A stretch of DNA of 64,000 nt from Megaleporinus macrocephalus (GCA_021613375.1 CM038727.1:5142064-5206063); one strand, 5' to 3'. Positions 12,318 to 23,329 are shown, numbered from the stretch's first letter. Notes: a model not told the origin generated them from the sequence alone. Program-made: numbers and translations.

Positions 12318-12583
12318 CTCTCTCTCTCTCTCTCTGTCTCTGTCTCTCTCCCTCCTTCTCTCTCCTTCTCTCTCTCTCTCCCTCTCTCCTTCCCTCTCTC
12401 TCTCTCCCTCTCTCCTTCTCCCTCTCTCTCCCCCCTTTCTCTCCCTCCTTCTCTCTCTCTCTCTCTCCCTCTCTCCTTCTCTCCCTCTCTCCCTCTCTCT
12501 CCCCCCTCTCTCTCCCCCCTCTCTCTCCCTCTCTCTCTCTCCCTCTCTCCTTCTCTCCCTCTCTCTCCCCCCTCTCTCTCCCT

Positions 12584-12638
<55 letters not shown>
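12318..12638. repeat. polypyrimidine tract (CT/CTCCCT)n
   Basis: About 320 bases of almost pure pyrimidine on the plus strand (CTCTCTCCCTCTCTCC units ending in a clean (CT)n run). It is the strand complement in type of the purine block at 12020-12198, separated by about 120 bases of mixed sequence. Confidence 0.95.
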
Positions 12639-12856
12639 CCAGATTAGCCGTGTGTGCTTCAGGCTAAGGGGATTCTGTGGGGGATAATCTAAACACAGAC
12701 GTACTGGGCTGTGATCTCAGCTGGATTACGTGGAGCCATCGTTATTATTATTACCACCAACAAAATCTGCTTCCACTCAGGATTATTAGTCAGGTTGCGT
12801 GACGCGGGCATAAAAACAAAACCCCAATGGATAATGAAAGCAGGGGTCCCACCTTA

Positions 12857-13059
12857 TATATCGTTGCTGTCCAGTGAAAAACATTTTCTACATCATTTGA
12901 ACACGCCAACGGTCGTTTACATTGTGTGAAAAGTTGATGGTGAACGGACCAATAGAAGTGCTCCGAAATAGTATGGAGAAAACTCTGGTTCCATTGACTT
13001 ACATAGAAAGTAAAGTAGGTTTTTGGTCTCTCCTGTAAAGTTGCAATTTTGAAGACGAG

Positions 13060-13062
<3 letters not shown>
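12857..13062. mobile_element. MITE-A copy, right end truncated
   Basis: Starts ATATCGTTGCTGTCCAGTGA and runs through CACGCCAACGGTCGTTTACA, GGACCAATAGAAGTGCTCC and GGTTTTTGGTCTCTCCTGTA. It then loses its right terminal inverted repeat at an (AT)n array. Confidence 0.8.

Positions 13063-13063
<1 letters not shown>

Positions 13064-13146
<83 letters not shown>
13064..13146. repeat. (AT)n microsatellite
   Basis: AT dinucleotide with two ATAC interruptions, starting where the MITE-A copy stops. Confidence 0.97.
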
Positions 13147-13149
<3 letters not shown>

Positions 13150-13519
13150 GGTAAGTAGGCGGGATCGGACGCACCTAAACTGAACTGATGTCATTGTATC
13201 AGGCACAATAGGAACAGCTTGCTCAGCTACTATGAATCCACAGTTGCAGGACTAATAGCAAGCGCAGAACTGTAGCGCGCCCCCTTGTGGCTGCAAACCT
13301 AGCTGAGCGTAAGGCACCAGATATTGTGTGGTGGGTGGGATATTGGGTGGTGGAGAAAATGCTAAACAAACAAGTGGAGGGACAAGCAACCGTTACAGAG
13401 ATGTAAGCTCGAGCCAGATGGGGGGTGTGGGGCTGGGAAATGGGGGGGTGGTCTCATTTGTCAACTGCCTCATCTTCGGTTTTATTTTCTTGTTTATTGA
13501 TCTGGAGGAATCAATGGTT
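13147..13519. other. no feature recognised
   Basis: Complex sequence with a G-rich part (GGGTGGTGGGTGGG-like words at about 13325-13450). No repeat family assigned. Confidence 0.4.
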
Positions 13520-14480
13520 TTGTAAGCACGTCATCTCATTGTCATTTCGATAGACCGTTTCATGAAACTCGTGAAGACCCTCACGACGGTTGCGGCCAAG
13601 CTGCAAGTGAGTTGCGGGATGCTTTGAGCAAAAGCAGTTTGCTTCTATTAATTGCCTTTCAAACAAACTGAAGCAAAGCCAGCCTGAGTCGAGCAGCTCT
13701 CTGAGAATTAGCCCTCCTGTTATCACAGACAGCAGAGCCGGTAGACGACGGCCCACCACTCGCGGCCCCTAAACACTAGTGTCGGGAAACAATGCGCCCG
13801 CCAACGCTCTAATGTGGAATGTCAAATTTTTATTCATGATTATTCTGGTTTTTATCACGACTCGCTTCCTGAGACCAACAAAGCAGATGATCCGGACCAC
13901 CTGTTGGACCTTGTTTCTCCTCTACTGACTTCCGCGCTCCAGCCAAAGACTTTTAACAGGTGGGGGAACCAGTGGCTTTGGCATCACTGGACCATATGGT
14001 CCTCTTTTACAACTCCACCCCCATCCACCCCTCCCCCAACCGGCAACTCCCAGCCAAGCTGCGGGATGAAGGACGACCAGCCCGGCCGCGTGAACCTCTC
14101 TGCTAGATTAAAAACAGAGTCCATGAAAGGAGGCATCAGCCCAACAATGCCATTTTGCCAAAGCCCAGACGCAATCAATCAACCTAATGGTCTTTAAATG
14201 GCAAAGCTTATTGCCGAGTGCTGAACGCTGGGGGAAAGATAAAAAACACAACTCTGAGATGAACTGTGCTGTATTACCACGACTAAAAACTGTGAGGGTT
14301 TTACAGCATGCGGCAACGGGCAGAAGAACCCCCAGCAGCCCCCATTAACGAGGGCAAAGCTTCACAGAGGTTTAGGAGGTCATCTTCTCTTGCCCTAATG
14401 GAGCTTTCAGTCACGCCCCGCAGGAAGCTTCCTTTACATCCAGCCCAACAAGCGTGCTGCCCTCATGGAGCGGTAATTGA
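13520..14480. other. candidate conserved non-coding island
   Basis: About 960 bases of complex, non-repetitive sequence with homeodomain-type cores in GC-balanced context: TTCTATTAATTGCC near 13644, TTTTTATTCATGATTATTC near 13828 and CAATCAATCAACCTAATGG near 14171. The frames 13814-14197 (plus) and 13984-14178 (minus) are antisense to each other and carry no known domain. Conservation is inferred from texture only. Confidence 0.35.
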
Positions 14481-14768
14481 ATCACCCTAACAGGGCCTGT
14501 CGCTTCGTGACGAATTTATCTTCCTCCAGGGAGAGACACCAAGCGTGACCTTTGACCGCCAGGCCTATATGTTGTTGGTGGCAACCACTCAGGCCCACGT
14601 GCAGGTGCCTCCTGACTTTCTGACTGATGGTCAGAGAGGCTTTGTGGGCCAAAAGGACACGGACAAAAGAACAAATGGGGACCACATGGCTTTCTAACAG
14701 GGCTTTGCAGTGGATCAAGTCAACTGTATACCAATGAGAGTCCTTGTAAGGTATATATATATATATAT

Positions 14769-15283
14769 TCCTTACCACTCAAAAGATCACTTTAGAATTT
14801 CATTTCATGCAATTGTTTTTATGCAATTCACAAACAATATTCTTCATTTCACAATTAATGTAAGTGTATCAGATGATTTTTTAAGAATATAAATGTTTGT
14901 ATTAAAGTCTATTTTTGTATAGAGGCTTATTTCACATATAGTTCTATTATCAGTAATTCTCAGTCCTCTGTCTAAATCTCCTGGTACGACCACCAATCCA
15001 AGTTAAGGATGTTATTGGACTAATTGGTTGTTAGGACACTCTTGATCAATTGTGATGCACAGCTGAAAAACATTCTACTAATAAGTGAGTATAAAAGGGA
15101 ACAACATTCTAGGTTAGTTTAGTATCTGAAGATCAGCAGTTGATGGCTTGCTGACCGACTCACAATGACCAGAAAGAAACAACTTTCTTTAGAGACCCGT
15201 CAGTCCATTGTTGTGTTAAGGAAGAAGATACTCCATTAAAACAAGAACATTTCACTGTGATCCCAAACTTTTGAGCGGTAGTG
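14769..15283 (+). mobile_element. internally deleted Tc1/mariner-like element
   Basis: The left end CTTACCACTCAAAAGATCAC is an imperfect inverted repeat of the right end GTGATCCCAAACTTTTGAGC-GGTAGTG, next to TA dinucleotides as expected for Tc1 insertion. The 515-base body keeps a 5' leader with a TATAAAAGG word near 15090 and only the start of a transposase frame (15165-15239) before jumping to the right end. It cannot encode a transposase. Confidence 0.75.
15165..15239 (+). pseudogene. Tc1-like transposase N-terminal remnant (24 aa)
   Basis: The frame begins MTRKKQLSLETRQSIVVLRK and stops four residues later. A basic lysine/arginine start followed by 'L(S)xETRxxIVxLxK' matches the first helix of the paired-like DNA-binding domain of Tc1-type transposases. 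Everything after the first helix, including the whole catalytic domain, is missing because of the deletion that made this element non-autonomous. No function is expected except as a relic. Confidence 0.6.
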
Positions 15284-15424
15284 TATGTATATATGAACTT
15301 TTACATCCCTAGGTTATAAATATGTTTTAAAATGACTTTTTTTGGTATTAAAAAGATAATTTCTTTCATCAATACATCAATTTCTTACAATAAACATCAA
15401 TATTTTGCTACTTTGGACATCTAT

Positions 15425-15426
<2 letters not shown>

Positions 15427-15490
<64 letters not shown>
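15427..15490. repeat. (AT)n microsatellite
   Basis: About 64 bases of AT dinucleotide, 22 bases upstream of a MITE-A copy. Confidence 0.98.
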
Positions 15491-15493
<3 letters not shown>

Positions 15494-15511
15494 CCTGTTT
15501 TCCATGCTATG

Positions 15512-15716
15512 TATATCATCGCTGTCCAATGAAAAACAAATATTTCCAAAATTGCAACTTTACAGAAGAGACCATACTTGACTTTCAGTTTAAGTCAGTG
15601 GAACCAGAATATTTTCGAAGCTATTTAGAGCACTTCTATTGATCCATTCATCCTGAAATTGGAGATACATGATTGAAAAAATATGGACATATTTTCATTG
15701 GACAGCGACAAATATA
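15512..15716. mobile_element. MITE-A copy
   Basis: Bounded by ATATCATCGCTGTCCAATGA and TTTTCATTGGACAGCGACAA. Internal words AAAATTGCAACTTTACAG and AGCACTTCTATTGATCCATT are retained. It is flanked by AT arrays on both sides. Confidence 0.85.
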
Positions 15717-15721
15717 TATAT

Positions 15722-16219
15722 ATAAAACATATACATTGCTGTGCAAAGGTTTCAGGCATTTGAGGACATCATTATATTTTCAAAGCTATTTTACATTTAG
15801 GAAGCCTTTATTAACTCAGCAAAACACTTAATTATTTAAATATTAAACTAAAAGTTGTGCTTTTCCATACGTCAGTGTGTTTATTTAACTCTTTCCAAGC
15901 TTCTCCTTGTGGAACCCAGTATTATTTACAGTTCTCATCTAATACCTGCTTTGACTGCTCAGTACTTCATTAAGCTAAATCAAGATTACTGCTGAAGGAA
16001 CTGAATACATTCATACAATGTCTGGGGCATCCAGGAGAAATCTGGAACCTAACTTTGTTCTTCAAACTAAAGCTCAAGATCTGATCTACTTCTCTCACAG
16101 TAACATATTCATGTGACTTTGTATTGTATGTAGGATTATTTACATCTGTTCTAATCAGATCTGGTGGTGAACATACACTTAGGAACCAGCTACCTACTAG
16201 ACAGGGAGCAGCAAGTTAG
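15722..16219. other. possible DNA-transposon fragment
   Basis: CATTGCTGTGCAAAGGTTTC-AGGCA after an AT tract resembles the 'ctgtgcaaaagtttaggca' termini of fish Tc1/mariner-type elements. A matching opposite end was not found, so this stays uncertain. The rest is AT-rich complex sequence. Confidence 0.3.
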
Positions 16220-16639
16220 GAAGGCCTGAGAACCATCATGTGTGTACGAGCTTTAACCGAGCACTCGTGACCGCTCCAAACACAATAAAGCTGAAGAAGA
16301 GTTCTCCTTCGGTCAGCCTCAGTATACAGCACATCTGTGCACACCGCACTTAGGGCCAGTCTTACCATAACACGGACTCTTAGATCCCGACATGCATCAT
16401 TTGCTAATCCACCAACTCCCCAATCTAGCTGCACAGCCAGCGCAAGCCTGGGAACCGCAAACGGCTGCTTACCGAAAGTGGTCCGGCTTAATTACACCCT
16501 CTCGGATAGGTGCGGGCGGCTAACGTATGATTACGAAGGCCGGCTGTGGAAAACGAGCCAAGCGAAGTGGAGACCAGGGAGAAACAATGTGGTGAAGATA
16601 AAGGAGGAACGTTATTCTTAGCTTAGAACCTGCTTGAGA

Positions 16640-17620
16640 AACTGCAAACATGTCATAGATATAGTCCTGGGGCTGACCGGTGCAGGGAGGGGGGAGGTGA
16701 GGGCCACTCGCACGCACACTGCAGCAGCTTGGCTGGCCTCTAAGGCCAGATTAGCTCCGCTCCTGCATCCCACGTCACGCCGTTCCCTTTTTTAACTTGG
16801 CTCCGAGCCTGAGCGGACCATAATTCCAGCCACGGCCGCGCTCGGGGATCACGTGACGGGAAATCGATTTGTATTGACGTCCAGCCATGTGAAGGCCCGG
16901 GGGGCTTTTAATTGACAGCGATGAGATGAGATCCTCGTTGAGCTGGCCCGTGCTAGCCTGGCGTCACTTTACGCGCCGGCCATTAGCAATCAATACGCTA
17001 TCCTCTCTGGACTGGGGCGCGAGGGTAGCGCATTAGCATTAGCTCCAGGGAGCGCATTAGCATGTGAATGGCGGCGCTAGTGCTGGGGGCTCCGGGCCGG
17101 TCCATTCAGGACTCAGCTGTGCAGAACAGCGAGAGTAAAGAGTAGAAGACCCTCGGTTAGCGAGGCGCAGTCCATTTAACCTCAAGTGCACAACGGCTCC
17201 GAGTGTCAGCCCGAATGAAAGGAAGGGCGGCGCGGAGAACGGACGCAGGGGCCCGGAGCGGCCGAAACCGGGCCAGAGGCTCGGCTGGAATCAGGTGAGA
17301 GCCGCACGTGCTTTTCATTGCTGAAAGGAAGCTCCGGCGAGGGCTGTTAACAGGGTGGACGCTTGGCCCCCGTAAATCCTATTACCGGAGGAGCCTTAAA
17401 GAAGAAGCCTGGCCGAGCCCCTTCAAACGGCCCGGACCGCCTTTAATGTCCACTAAATGTGATGCGGGGATCCTGCGCCGCATGCCGATTCCTCTCAGCG
17501 GCGGCCCCCGTTTTACAAGCTCAGGGGTTTTAATGGAAGCGAGGGGCTGGAAGGTAGGAGGCTTCGGCCCTTTCTTCCCAGCTTCCGGAGCTTTCCATTA
17601 GCCACCCGCCAGAGCAAGGT
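16640..17620. other. GC/CpG-rich island, candidate regulatory element
   Basis: About 980 bases that are clearly richer in GC and CpG than the surroundings (for example GCCACGGCCGCGCTCGG, GAAAGGAAGGGCGGCGCGG) with embedded AT cores such as CTTTTAATTGACAGCGATG near 16909 and repeated CGCATTAGCAT words near 17030-17060. The frame 17308-17601 (97 aa) has no recognisable domain. It may be a CpG island, a conserved non-coding block or an untranslated first exon; the sequence alone does not decide. Confidence 0.35.
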
Positions 17621-17710
17621 TAAAGCCATCATTCAAAGGCCAGCAGGGGTACGCTAACCCCAGTAAACGATGATGAGGTGCAGCTGCCTGCTTCGGGATT
17701 AGACGGAGAG

Positions 17711-17762
17711 CGCACACACACACACACACACACTCACACACGTAGGCAGACACACATACTCT
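17711..17762. repeat. (CA)n microsatellite, interrupted
   Basis: Short CA tract with CTCACACACGTAGGCAGA interruptions. Confidence 0.85.
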
Positions 17763-18480
17763 TACACAAAAACACAGCAGCATACATACCCATACATTCA
17801 AACCAGGGCTGTGCTGGAGATCTGCTAACTGACCAACAGTCCAACACGGCCTGGGCTTCTCACTGAGCCATAGCTCATCCATGAAACTGGGCTCTGGTTT
17901 GTTTTCTAACTATATGCTGTAGACTTATAGGTTTTAATTACTCCTGTGCACCCCATGCAATTCCTCCCTCTGATAAAACCCACAGCATGATAAGCCCTAG
18001 CTACCCGCTCGCCATGGCCAAGCACCTGTTTAAATTCCAAATGATTTGATTTGAGATGCTTTTTGAGCCAAGATAGCAGAAAAGACTGGCACATCGTGTC
18101 CACAGCGACATACAGAAGGTGAACGTAGCTGGTCAAGCAGGTTTGGGCATCAGATTTAGAGGCACAGGTGAGGTTCTGGTTGGGTCAGGTCTAACCCATA
18201 TATAGTATTGTATGCCCGAGAGTGATGTGTACTGACTGGAGCCTGACATATCGTGATGCAGGCGTTATGATTCAACATATTTAGACAAAACATCAAAGTA
18301 CCACCATGTGTAAAGGTTTTTAGTGCCAATGTTAGTGCTGCACCCTTATGCTGCTTGTTTACGTTAGAGTGGAAGAGTCTAATGGCTGAAAATCGATCAA
18401 CACTCTTTAAACACAAAACTAAATGAAGCACGGTCTGCCACAAGCCTCTGCATGTAAACTATTAATAAAATTGGTTTTTG
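17763..18480. other. no feature recognised
   Basis: Complex sequence without repeat structure or convincing coding signal. Confidence 0.45.
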
Positions 18481-18552
18481 AGCATCGATACAATATCACA
18501 AAACGTAAAATCGTGATGTGTAATATTTCCGATATTTTCTTACAGCCCTAAC
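18481..18552 (-). mobile_element. hAT-like terminal fragment
   Basis: On the minus strand it reads GTTAGGGCTGTAAGAAAATA followed by TCGG and CGATTTTACG words. A 'tagggctgtaa' start followed by CGAT-rich sequence is typical of degenerate fish hAT-type ends. Only about 70 bases are recognisable. Confidence 0.4.
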
Positions 18553-18618
18553 GCTCAAGGCCAGGTTTTAATTCTGAGTCGAGGCAAGTCACCAAAAGAC
18601 ATTTACTCAGATCCAAAA

Positions 18619-18695
18619 TGTGTGTGTGTGTGTGTGTGTGTGTTAGTGTGTGTTGTGCTGGTATGAGTGGATCTGACACAGCAGTGCTCCTGTAT
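18619..18695. mobile_element. (GT)n plus fragment of the foldback family
   Basis: After a short GT run, GTGTGTTGTGCTGGTATGAG and TGGATCTGACACAGCAGTGC match in reverse complement the internal part of the foldback copy at 51413-51903 (GCACTGCTGTGTCTGATCC, CACTCACACCAGCACAACAC). Confidence 0.6.
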
Positions 18696-18726
18696 GTGGA
18701 TTTAAATAAATTAGTACAATGAGTTC

Positions 18727-18728
<2 letters not shown>

Positions 18729-18810
<82 letters not shown>

Positions 18811-19023
18811 TTTATACATAAAGTACGTTTTTAGCTTCTCCTCTAAAGTTTATTTATACACTATATATATATATATATACTTTATACATAAATATATATA
18901 TACACTTTACACATAAATATATATATACACTTTACACATAAATATATATATATATAAATATATATATATATACACTTTATACATAAAGTACGTTTTTAGC
19001 TTCTCCTCTAAAGTTTATTTATA

Positions 19024-19081
<58 letters not shown>

Positions 19082-19314
19082 TTTACACATAAATATATAT
19101 ATATATAAATATATATATATACACTTTATACATAAAGTACGTTTTTAGCTTCTCCTCTAAAGTTTATTTATACACTATATATATATATATATATACACTT
19201 TATACATAAATATATATATACACTTTACACATAAATATATATATATATAAATATATATATATACACTTTATACATAAAGTACGTTTTTAGCTTCTCCTTT
19301 AAAGTTTATTTATA

Positions 19315-19400
<86 letters not shown>
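18729..19400. repeat. composite AT array with about 60-bp MITE-derived cores
   Basis: (AT)n runs alternate with four near-identical cores, each running from CACTTTATACATAAAGTACG through TTTTTAGCTTCTCC to AAAGTTTATTTATACAC (near 18807, 18972, 19121 and 19263). AAAGTACGTTTTTAGCTTCT resembles AAAGTAGGTTTTTGGTCTCT of MITE-A, so the cores probably derive from that element. The array ends in (AC)n. Confidence 0.85.
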
Positions 19401-19403
<3 letters not shown>

Positions 19404-19579
19404 TTTTACCTATTCAATAAGGAAGGGTGGTCTCTGACTTCTTCACAGCGCTGTAGTCTATATATGGACCCACAAAGAGAACTGAAGATTAGCTCAAGAT
19501 GTGGTCTGGACTCCAACATGTAATTTGCACCTCTTAACAGCGGGACCATCTGGTCAGTAACACTCTGACGGGTAAGGTG

Positions 19580-20000
19580 ATTACTGCCACAATAAATCAT
19601 TGATGGCTTCCGCTCTTTCGCTCGCATGCGGGCCCCGATCCCCGCAGACTCGACCGAGGTGCCGCAACACTCGCACAAACTCGGGACACCTCCCACCTGT
19701 TCGGCGGAGGTCTGCGCCGCGTAGACGGCTGTGAGAAAGCGCAAAGAAGAATTCTAAACCAAAAGGAGCGGCAGCTGCGAGGCCTGCCTCCAAACCAAAA
19801 CACCATATGCCTCCGCGCAGATGTAAACGCCGGTCGGTTCAAACGCTCGGGACCGTCTTTTGTTCGGCGGGCCGCTCTGAGTAATAGGATTCGGTGGGCC
19901 ATTCGCATTCAGCGCCCGACATCAATCAGGAATCACGTACGGCTCCAACACGACACTCGATTATAGAGTTATGCTTCACAACCTGCTACGAGAGCACGTC
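19580..20000. other. GC-rich candidate non-coding island
   Basis: CpG-containing complex sequence (TCGCTCGCATGCGGGCCCCG, GCGCCGCGTAGACGGC). Three minus-strand frames overlap here in different phases (19406-19908) with arginine-rich, unrecognised translations, which is usual for GC-rich non-coding DNA. Confidence 0.3.
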
Positions 20001-20002
20001 AA

Positions 20003-21385
20003 CCCTGCTCCTGCTCTAGCTGATCGAGAGATTGCAGCTGATGGCAGCAAGCAGGAGAGAAAGAGAGAGTGAGGAGGGAATGAACGACAACAGGGAGGGA
20101 ATAAGTGCTTTACAAGCCACCTACAATATACTTTACTACAACAAGCCACCTATAACAATAACAACACTCATTACAACTACATATAGGGACAGTATAATGG
20201 ACAGCATAGTGGATAACACTACTTCCCTCTGTTTGGCAGACTGGGCCTCTTGGTTCCAGCAGCTGGTTTGTACACAGGGACACAGTCTTGCTGGGACAGC
20301 AAAGCGTTCGTCCCCAAACTGTCTGGTACAAAGCTGGAAGGACATCATTGTGTGAAATATCTTTGTGTGCTGTAGCAGTAGCTTCACCCTTCACTGGAAC
20401 CAAGAGGCCCAAACCCTAAAGGACTCCCCAGACCATTATCCCTCCTCTACCAAACTTTGTGGCTGAGCTGTTCCTGCTCCTAGAAGCTTCCCTTTTAGAG
20501 TAATAGCACTTATAGTTGACCAGGCCAGATTTAGCACGGCAGAAATATAACAAACTGACTCCGATAACACTCTGCTCCTGCTCTAGCTGATCGAGGGATC
20601 ACAGCTGATAGCAGCAGGCTGGAGAGAAAGAGAGAGTGAGGAGGGAATGAATGACGACAGGAAGGAAAAAGTGCTTTACAAGCCACCTACAATATACTTT
20701 ACTACAACAAGCCACCTATAACAATAACAACACTCATTACGACTACATATAGGAACAGTGTAATGGACAGCATAGTGGATAACACTGCTTCCCTCTTTTT
20801 AGCAGACTGGGTTATTGAGATACTGGGAACTTGCTTAGGCTACTGGAGTTCCTCCACATCAAACTCATCAGACTATGCGTTTATACAGCTGGTTTGTACA
20901 CAGGGACACAGTCTTGCTGGGACAGCAAAGCGTTCTTGCCCAAACTGTTGTCTGCTACAAAGCTGGAAGGACATAATTGCGTGAAATGTCTTTGTCTGTT
21001 GTAGCAGTAGCTTCACACTTCACTGGAACCAAGAGGCCCAAACCCTAAAGGACTCCCCAGACCATTATCCCTCCTCTACCAAACTTTGTGGCTGAGCTGT
21101 TCCTGCTCCTAGAAGCTTCCCTTTCAGAGTAATAGCACTTATAGTTGACCAGGCCAGATTTAGCACGGCAGAAATATAACAAACTGACTCCGATAACACT
21201 CTGCTCCTGCTCTAGCTGATCGAGGGATCACAGCTGATAGCAGCAGGCTGGAGAGAAAGAGAGAGTGAGGAGGGAATGAATGACGACAGGAAGGAAAAAG
21301 TGCTTTACAAGCCACCTACAATATACTTTACTACAACAAGCTAGGGTTAGGGTTAGGGCATTATTCTTCCTCTACCAAACTTTGT
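20003..21385. repeat. tandem duplication, about 0.57-0.63 kb units
   Basis: Unit 1 (20003-20569), unit 2 (20570-21198) and a broken unit 3 (21199-21385) all begin CTGCTCCTGCTCTAGCTGAT and share GAGAGTGAGGAGGGAATGAA and CAATATACTTTACTACAACA. Units 1 and 2 also share CACAGTCTTGCTGGGACAGC and CTACCAAACTTTGTGGCTGA. Unit 2 carries about 60 extra bases (GTTATTGAGATACTGGGAAC...). Each full unit contains a SINE-like stretch (GGACAGCATAGTGGATAACA) also found at 21797. The short frames within are not genes. Confidence 0.9.
21342..21358. repeat. short interstitial telomere-like repeat
   Basis: TAGGGTTAGGGTTAGGG sits exactly where unit 3 of the tandem duplication loses about 350 bases. To its left is the ACTACAACAAG of the unit; to its right the sequence resumes at CATTATTCTTCCTCTACC, which corresponds to position 21063 of unit 2. 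Confidence 0.8.
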
Positions 21386-21492
21386 TTAACGCCATCAGCT
21401 CTCAGGATCGGCTAAATTGGAGAAATATCGGCTTATTGCATACTTAGATTAAATCTGCCAATACTGATACATAGCTGATCGATCCTTCCATC
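21386..21492. mobile_element. end fragment of the hAT-like family
   Basis: TTTAACGCCATCAGCTCTCA, GATCGGCTAAATTGGAGAAA and GATACATAGCTGATCGATCC match the right end of 32616-33571. The fragment keeps about 107 bases and ends at CTTCCATCTACA, a decayed copy of the terminal sequence. Confidence 0.75.
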
Positions 21493-21796
21493 TACAGTGA
21501 CAAATATTGTTGAACTATTGTAATTCTTTTCTTGTTGTACTACATAAGATTTACCCCCTCACTATTTTTAACTGCCCCCTCATCGGCTTCATCCTGGCGC
21601 CAGTCCTGCACTCCATCTTTTTAAACTGCTACTAACTGCAAAGCCTGTTATGTCTGCTAACAGACGCTTGCGTTGGCTAGAGCTGTGCTGAGTGACAAGC
21701 AGAGGGGGAGCCATCCTACCCCCCCAACCACCCAGACTGAGCAAGGCCAGTTCTCTCCTGGCCATGAATAGGACTGTATAAGCACTAGATGGTCTG
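21493..21796. other. no feature recognised
   Basis: Complex sequence without repeat or coding signal. Confidence 0.4.
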
Positions 21797-21893
21797 TAAT
21801 GGGCAGCATAGTGGATAACACTGCTTCCCTCTGTTTAACTGACTGGGGATCAGTTCCCCGCCCAGGTTTATAAGGGTCCTTGGGCAAAACTCA
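21797..21893 (+). mobile_element. tRNA-like SINE head fragment
   Basis: GGGCAGCATAGTGGATAACA resembles a tRNA A box region and GGGGATCAGTTCCCCGCCC a decayed B box, followed by GGTCCTTGGGCAAAACT. This order is typical of a fish tRNA-derived SINE. The same stretch is embedded in the tandem units at 20003-21198. Confidence 0.5.
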
Positions 21894-22279
21894 TATAACC
21901 ATCAAAATAGCATAAACATAAACACAATAAAAATATAATGTAGCTCTGAAGACGTGCAACGAACACATGAATAGTGAGTTTGTAGACACTGATGCCCCGA
22001 ATGGTTAACGAGTACTGGAGTATGTGTACATGTACGTTGAGGGATGAAGTGAAAAGGGTGTAAATCTGGTGCATCATCGAGTCTGAGCAGTGTTTTAGAA
22101 GAGGGTGATGAGAAGAGTGATAAATAACAGGCAGTATTGATTACGCTCGGTTCGGAGGGAACCGCTCACTACTGTAGTGTCTAAAACCCAAACAAGCCTC
22201 CACTGCTGTGTGAGCGTTCGAGCTGACAGGTCTTTGAAGTGCAGGGCCTGGAATGTGCTACAGCGCAGGAGGAGAGAGA

Positions 22280-22283
<4 letters not shown>

Positions 22284-22322
<39 letters not shown>
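22284..22322. repeat. (GT)n microsatellite
   Basis: About 19 uninterrupted GT dinucleotides. Confidence 0.97.
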
Positions 22323-22323
<1 letters not shown>

Positions 22324-22559
22324 CTGCATCTCAGCCCAGCTTCTGAGAAAACACTGCACCGGAAAGATGAAACTCCTATGTTATTTAATCTCTCGGATGA
22401 TCTGAACACCTGATAGCCTGAGCGGACCGGACCGGGTGGAAAATCATCATCCGTGGTTTTATTAACCCCTTACGAGCCACTGCTGTGCTGTCGTTCTATA
22501 TTTCATTCACACAAAACATGGATGTACTGGTACTTCATCATGTAATGACTTCTACCATG

Positions 22560-23213
22560 TACACCCACCGGTTCACCTCCTTCTATCTACACTCACTGTC
22601 CACTGTATCAGCTCCACTGACCATACAGGAGCTCCACTTACAGACTGTAGTTCATCTGATTCTCTGTATACTTTATTACTCTGTTCTTTAATGATCAGGA
22701 CCCCCACAGTACCACCACAGAGCAGGTACTATTAGGGTGGTGGGTCATTCTCAGCACTGCAGTGAATCTGACGTGCTGCTGCTGGAGTGTTTAAACACTG
22801 TGTCCACTCACTGTCCACTCTATTAGACACTCCTACTACTTGCTGGTCCACCTTGTAGATGTAAGGTCAGAGACAGTAGCTCATCTGCTGCTGCACAGTT
22901 TGGGTTCCTCTAGTTCTTCATCAGTGGACACAGGACGCCGCCCACAGGGCACTGCTGTCTGGATAGTTTTGGTTGGTGGACAATGATTGTGAGTGTGCTG
23001 AGAATGACCCACCTCCCTACTAGTACCTTCTCTGTGGTGGTCCTGTGGGGGTCCTGATCATTAAAGAACAGAGTAATAAAGTATACGGAGAATCAGATGA
23101 ACTGCAGTCTGTAAGTGGAGCTCCTGTATGGTCAGTAGAGCTGATACAGTGGACAGTGAGCGTAGAAACACAGAGGTGTTTCAGATAAAGTGGCCGGTGG
23201 GTGTTTCCATTCT
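22560..23213. mobile_element. foldback (long inverted repeat) element, copy 1
   Basis: The left arm (22560-22757) starts ACACCCACCGGTTCACC and includes ATACAGGAGCTCCACTTACA and TTAATGATCAGGACCCCCAC. The right arm (22994-23213) is its reverse complement (GTGGGGGTCCTGATCATTAA-like, GTGGAGCTCCTGTATGGTCA) and ends TGGCCGGTGGGTGT. The arms are about 200 bases with a middle of about 235 bases. There is no transposase, so this is a non-autonomous foldback DNA element. A second copy is at 51413-51903. Confidence 0.85.
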
Positions 23214-23329
23214 GTATCAACACAAGCCTTTTCTGTTTTACACTGGTGTAAATAAATGACCAAATTAGCCAAACTGTCTGGGGGTGCTCTTCCTTTCTGC
23301 AAAGCAAGCCCCCAGCCAATCAGAACACA

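Noticed and set aside
11955..12687. Open frames rich in R/E and S/L (up to 144 aa)
   Set aside because: Produced by the purine and pyrimidine tracts; open in all frames with no domain.
14747..14769. Short AT run as an independent microsatellite
   Set aside because: It adjoins the Tc1-like end and is too short to separate from the TA-rich insertion site.
21797..21893. Possible functional tRNA gene
   Set aside because: Only loose A- and B-box-like words are present, without a complete cloverleaf; SINE origin explains it better.
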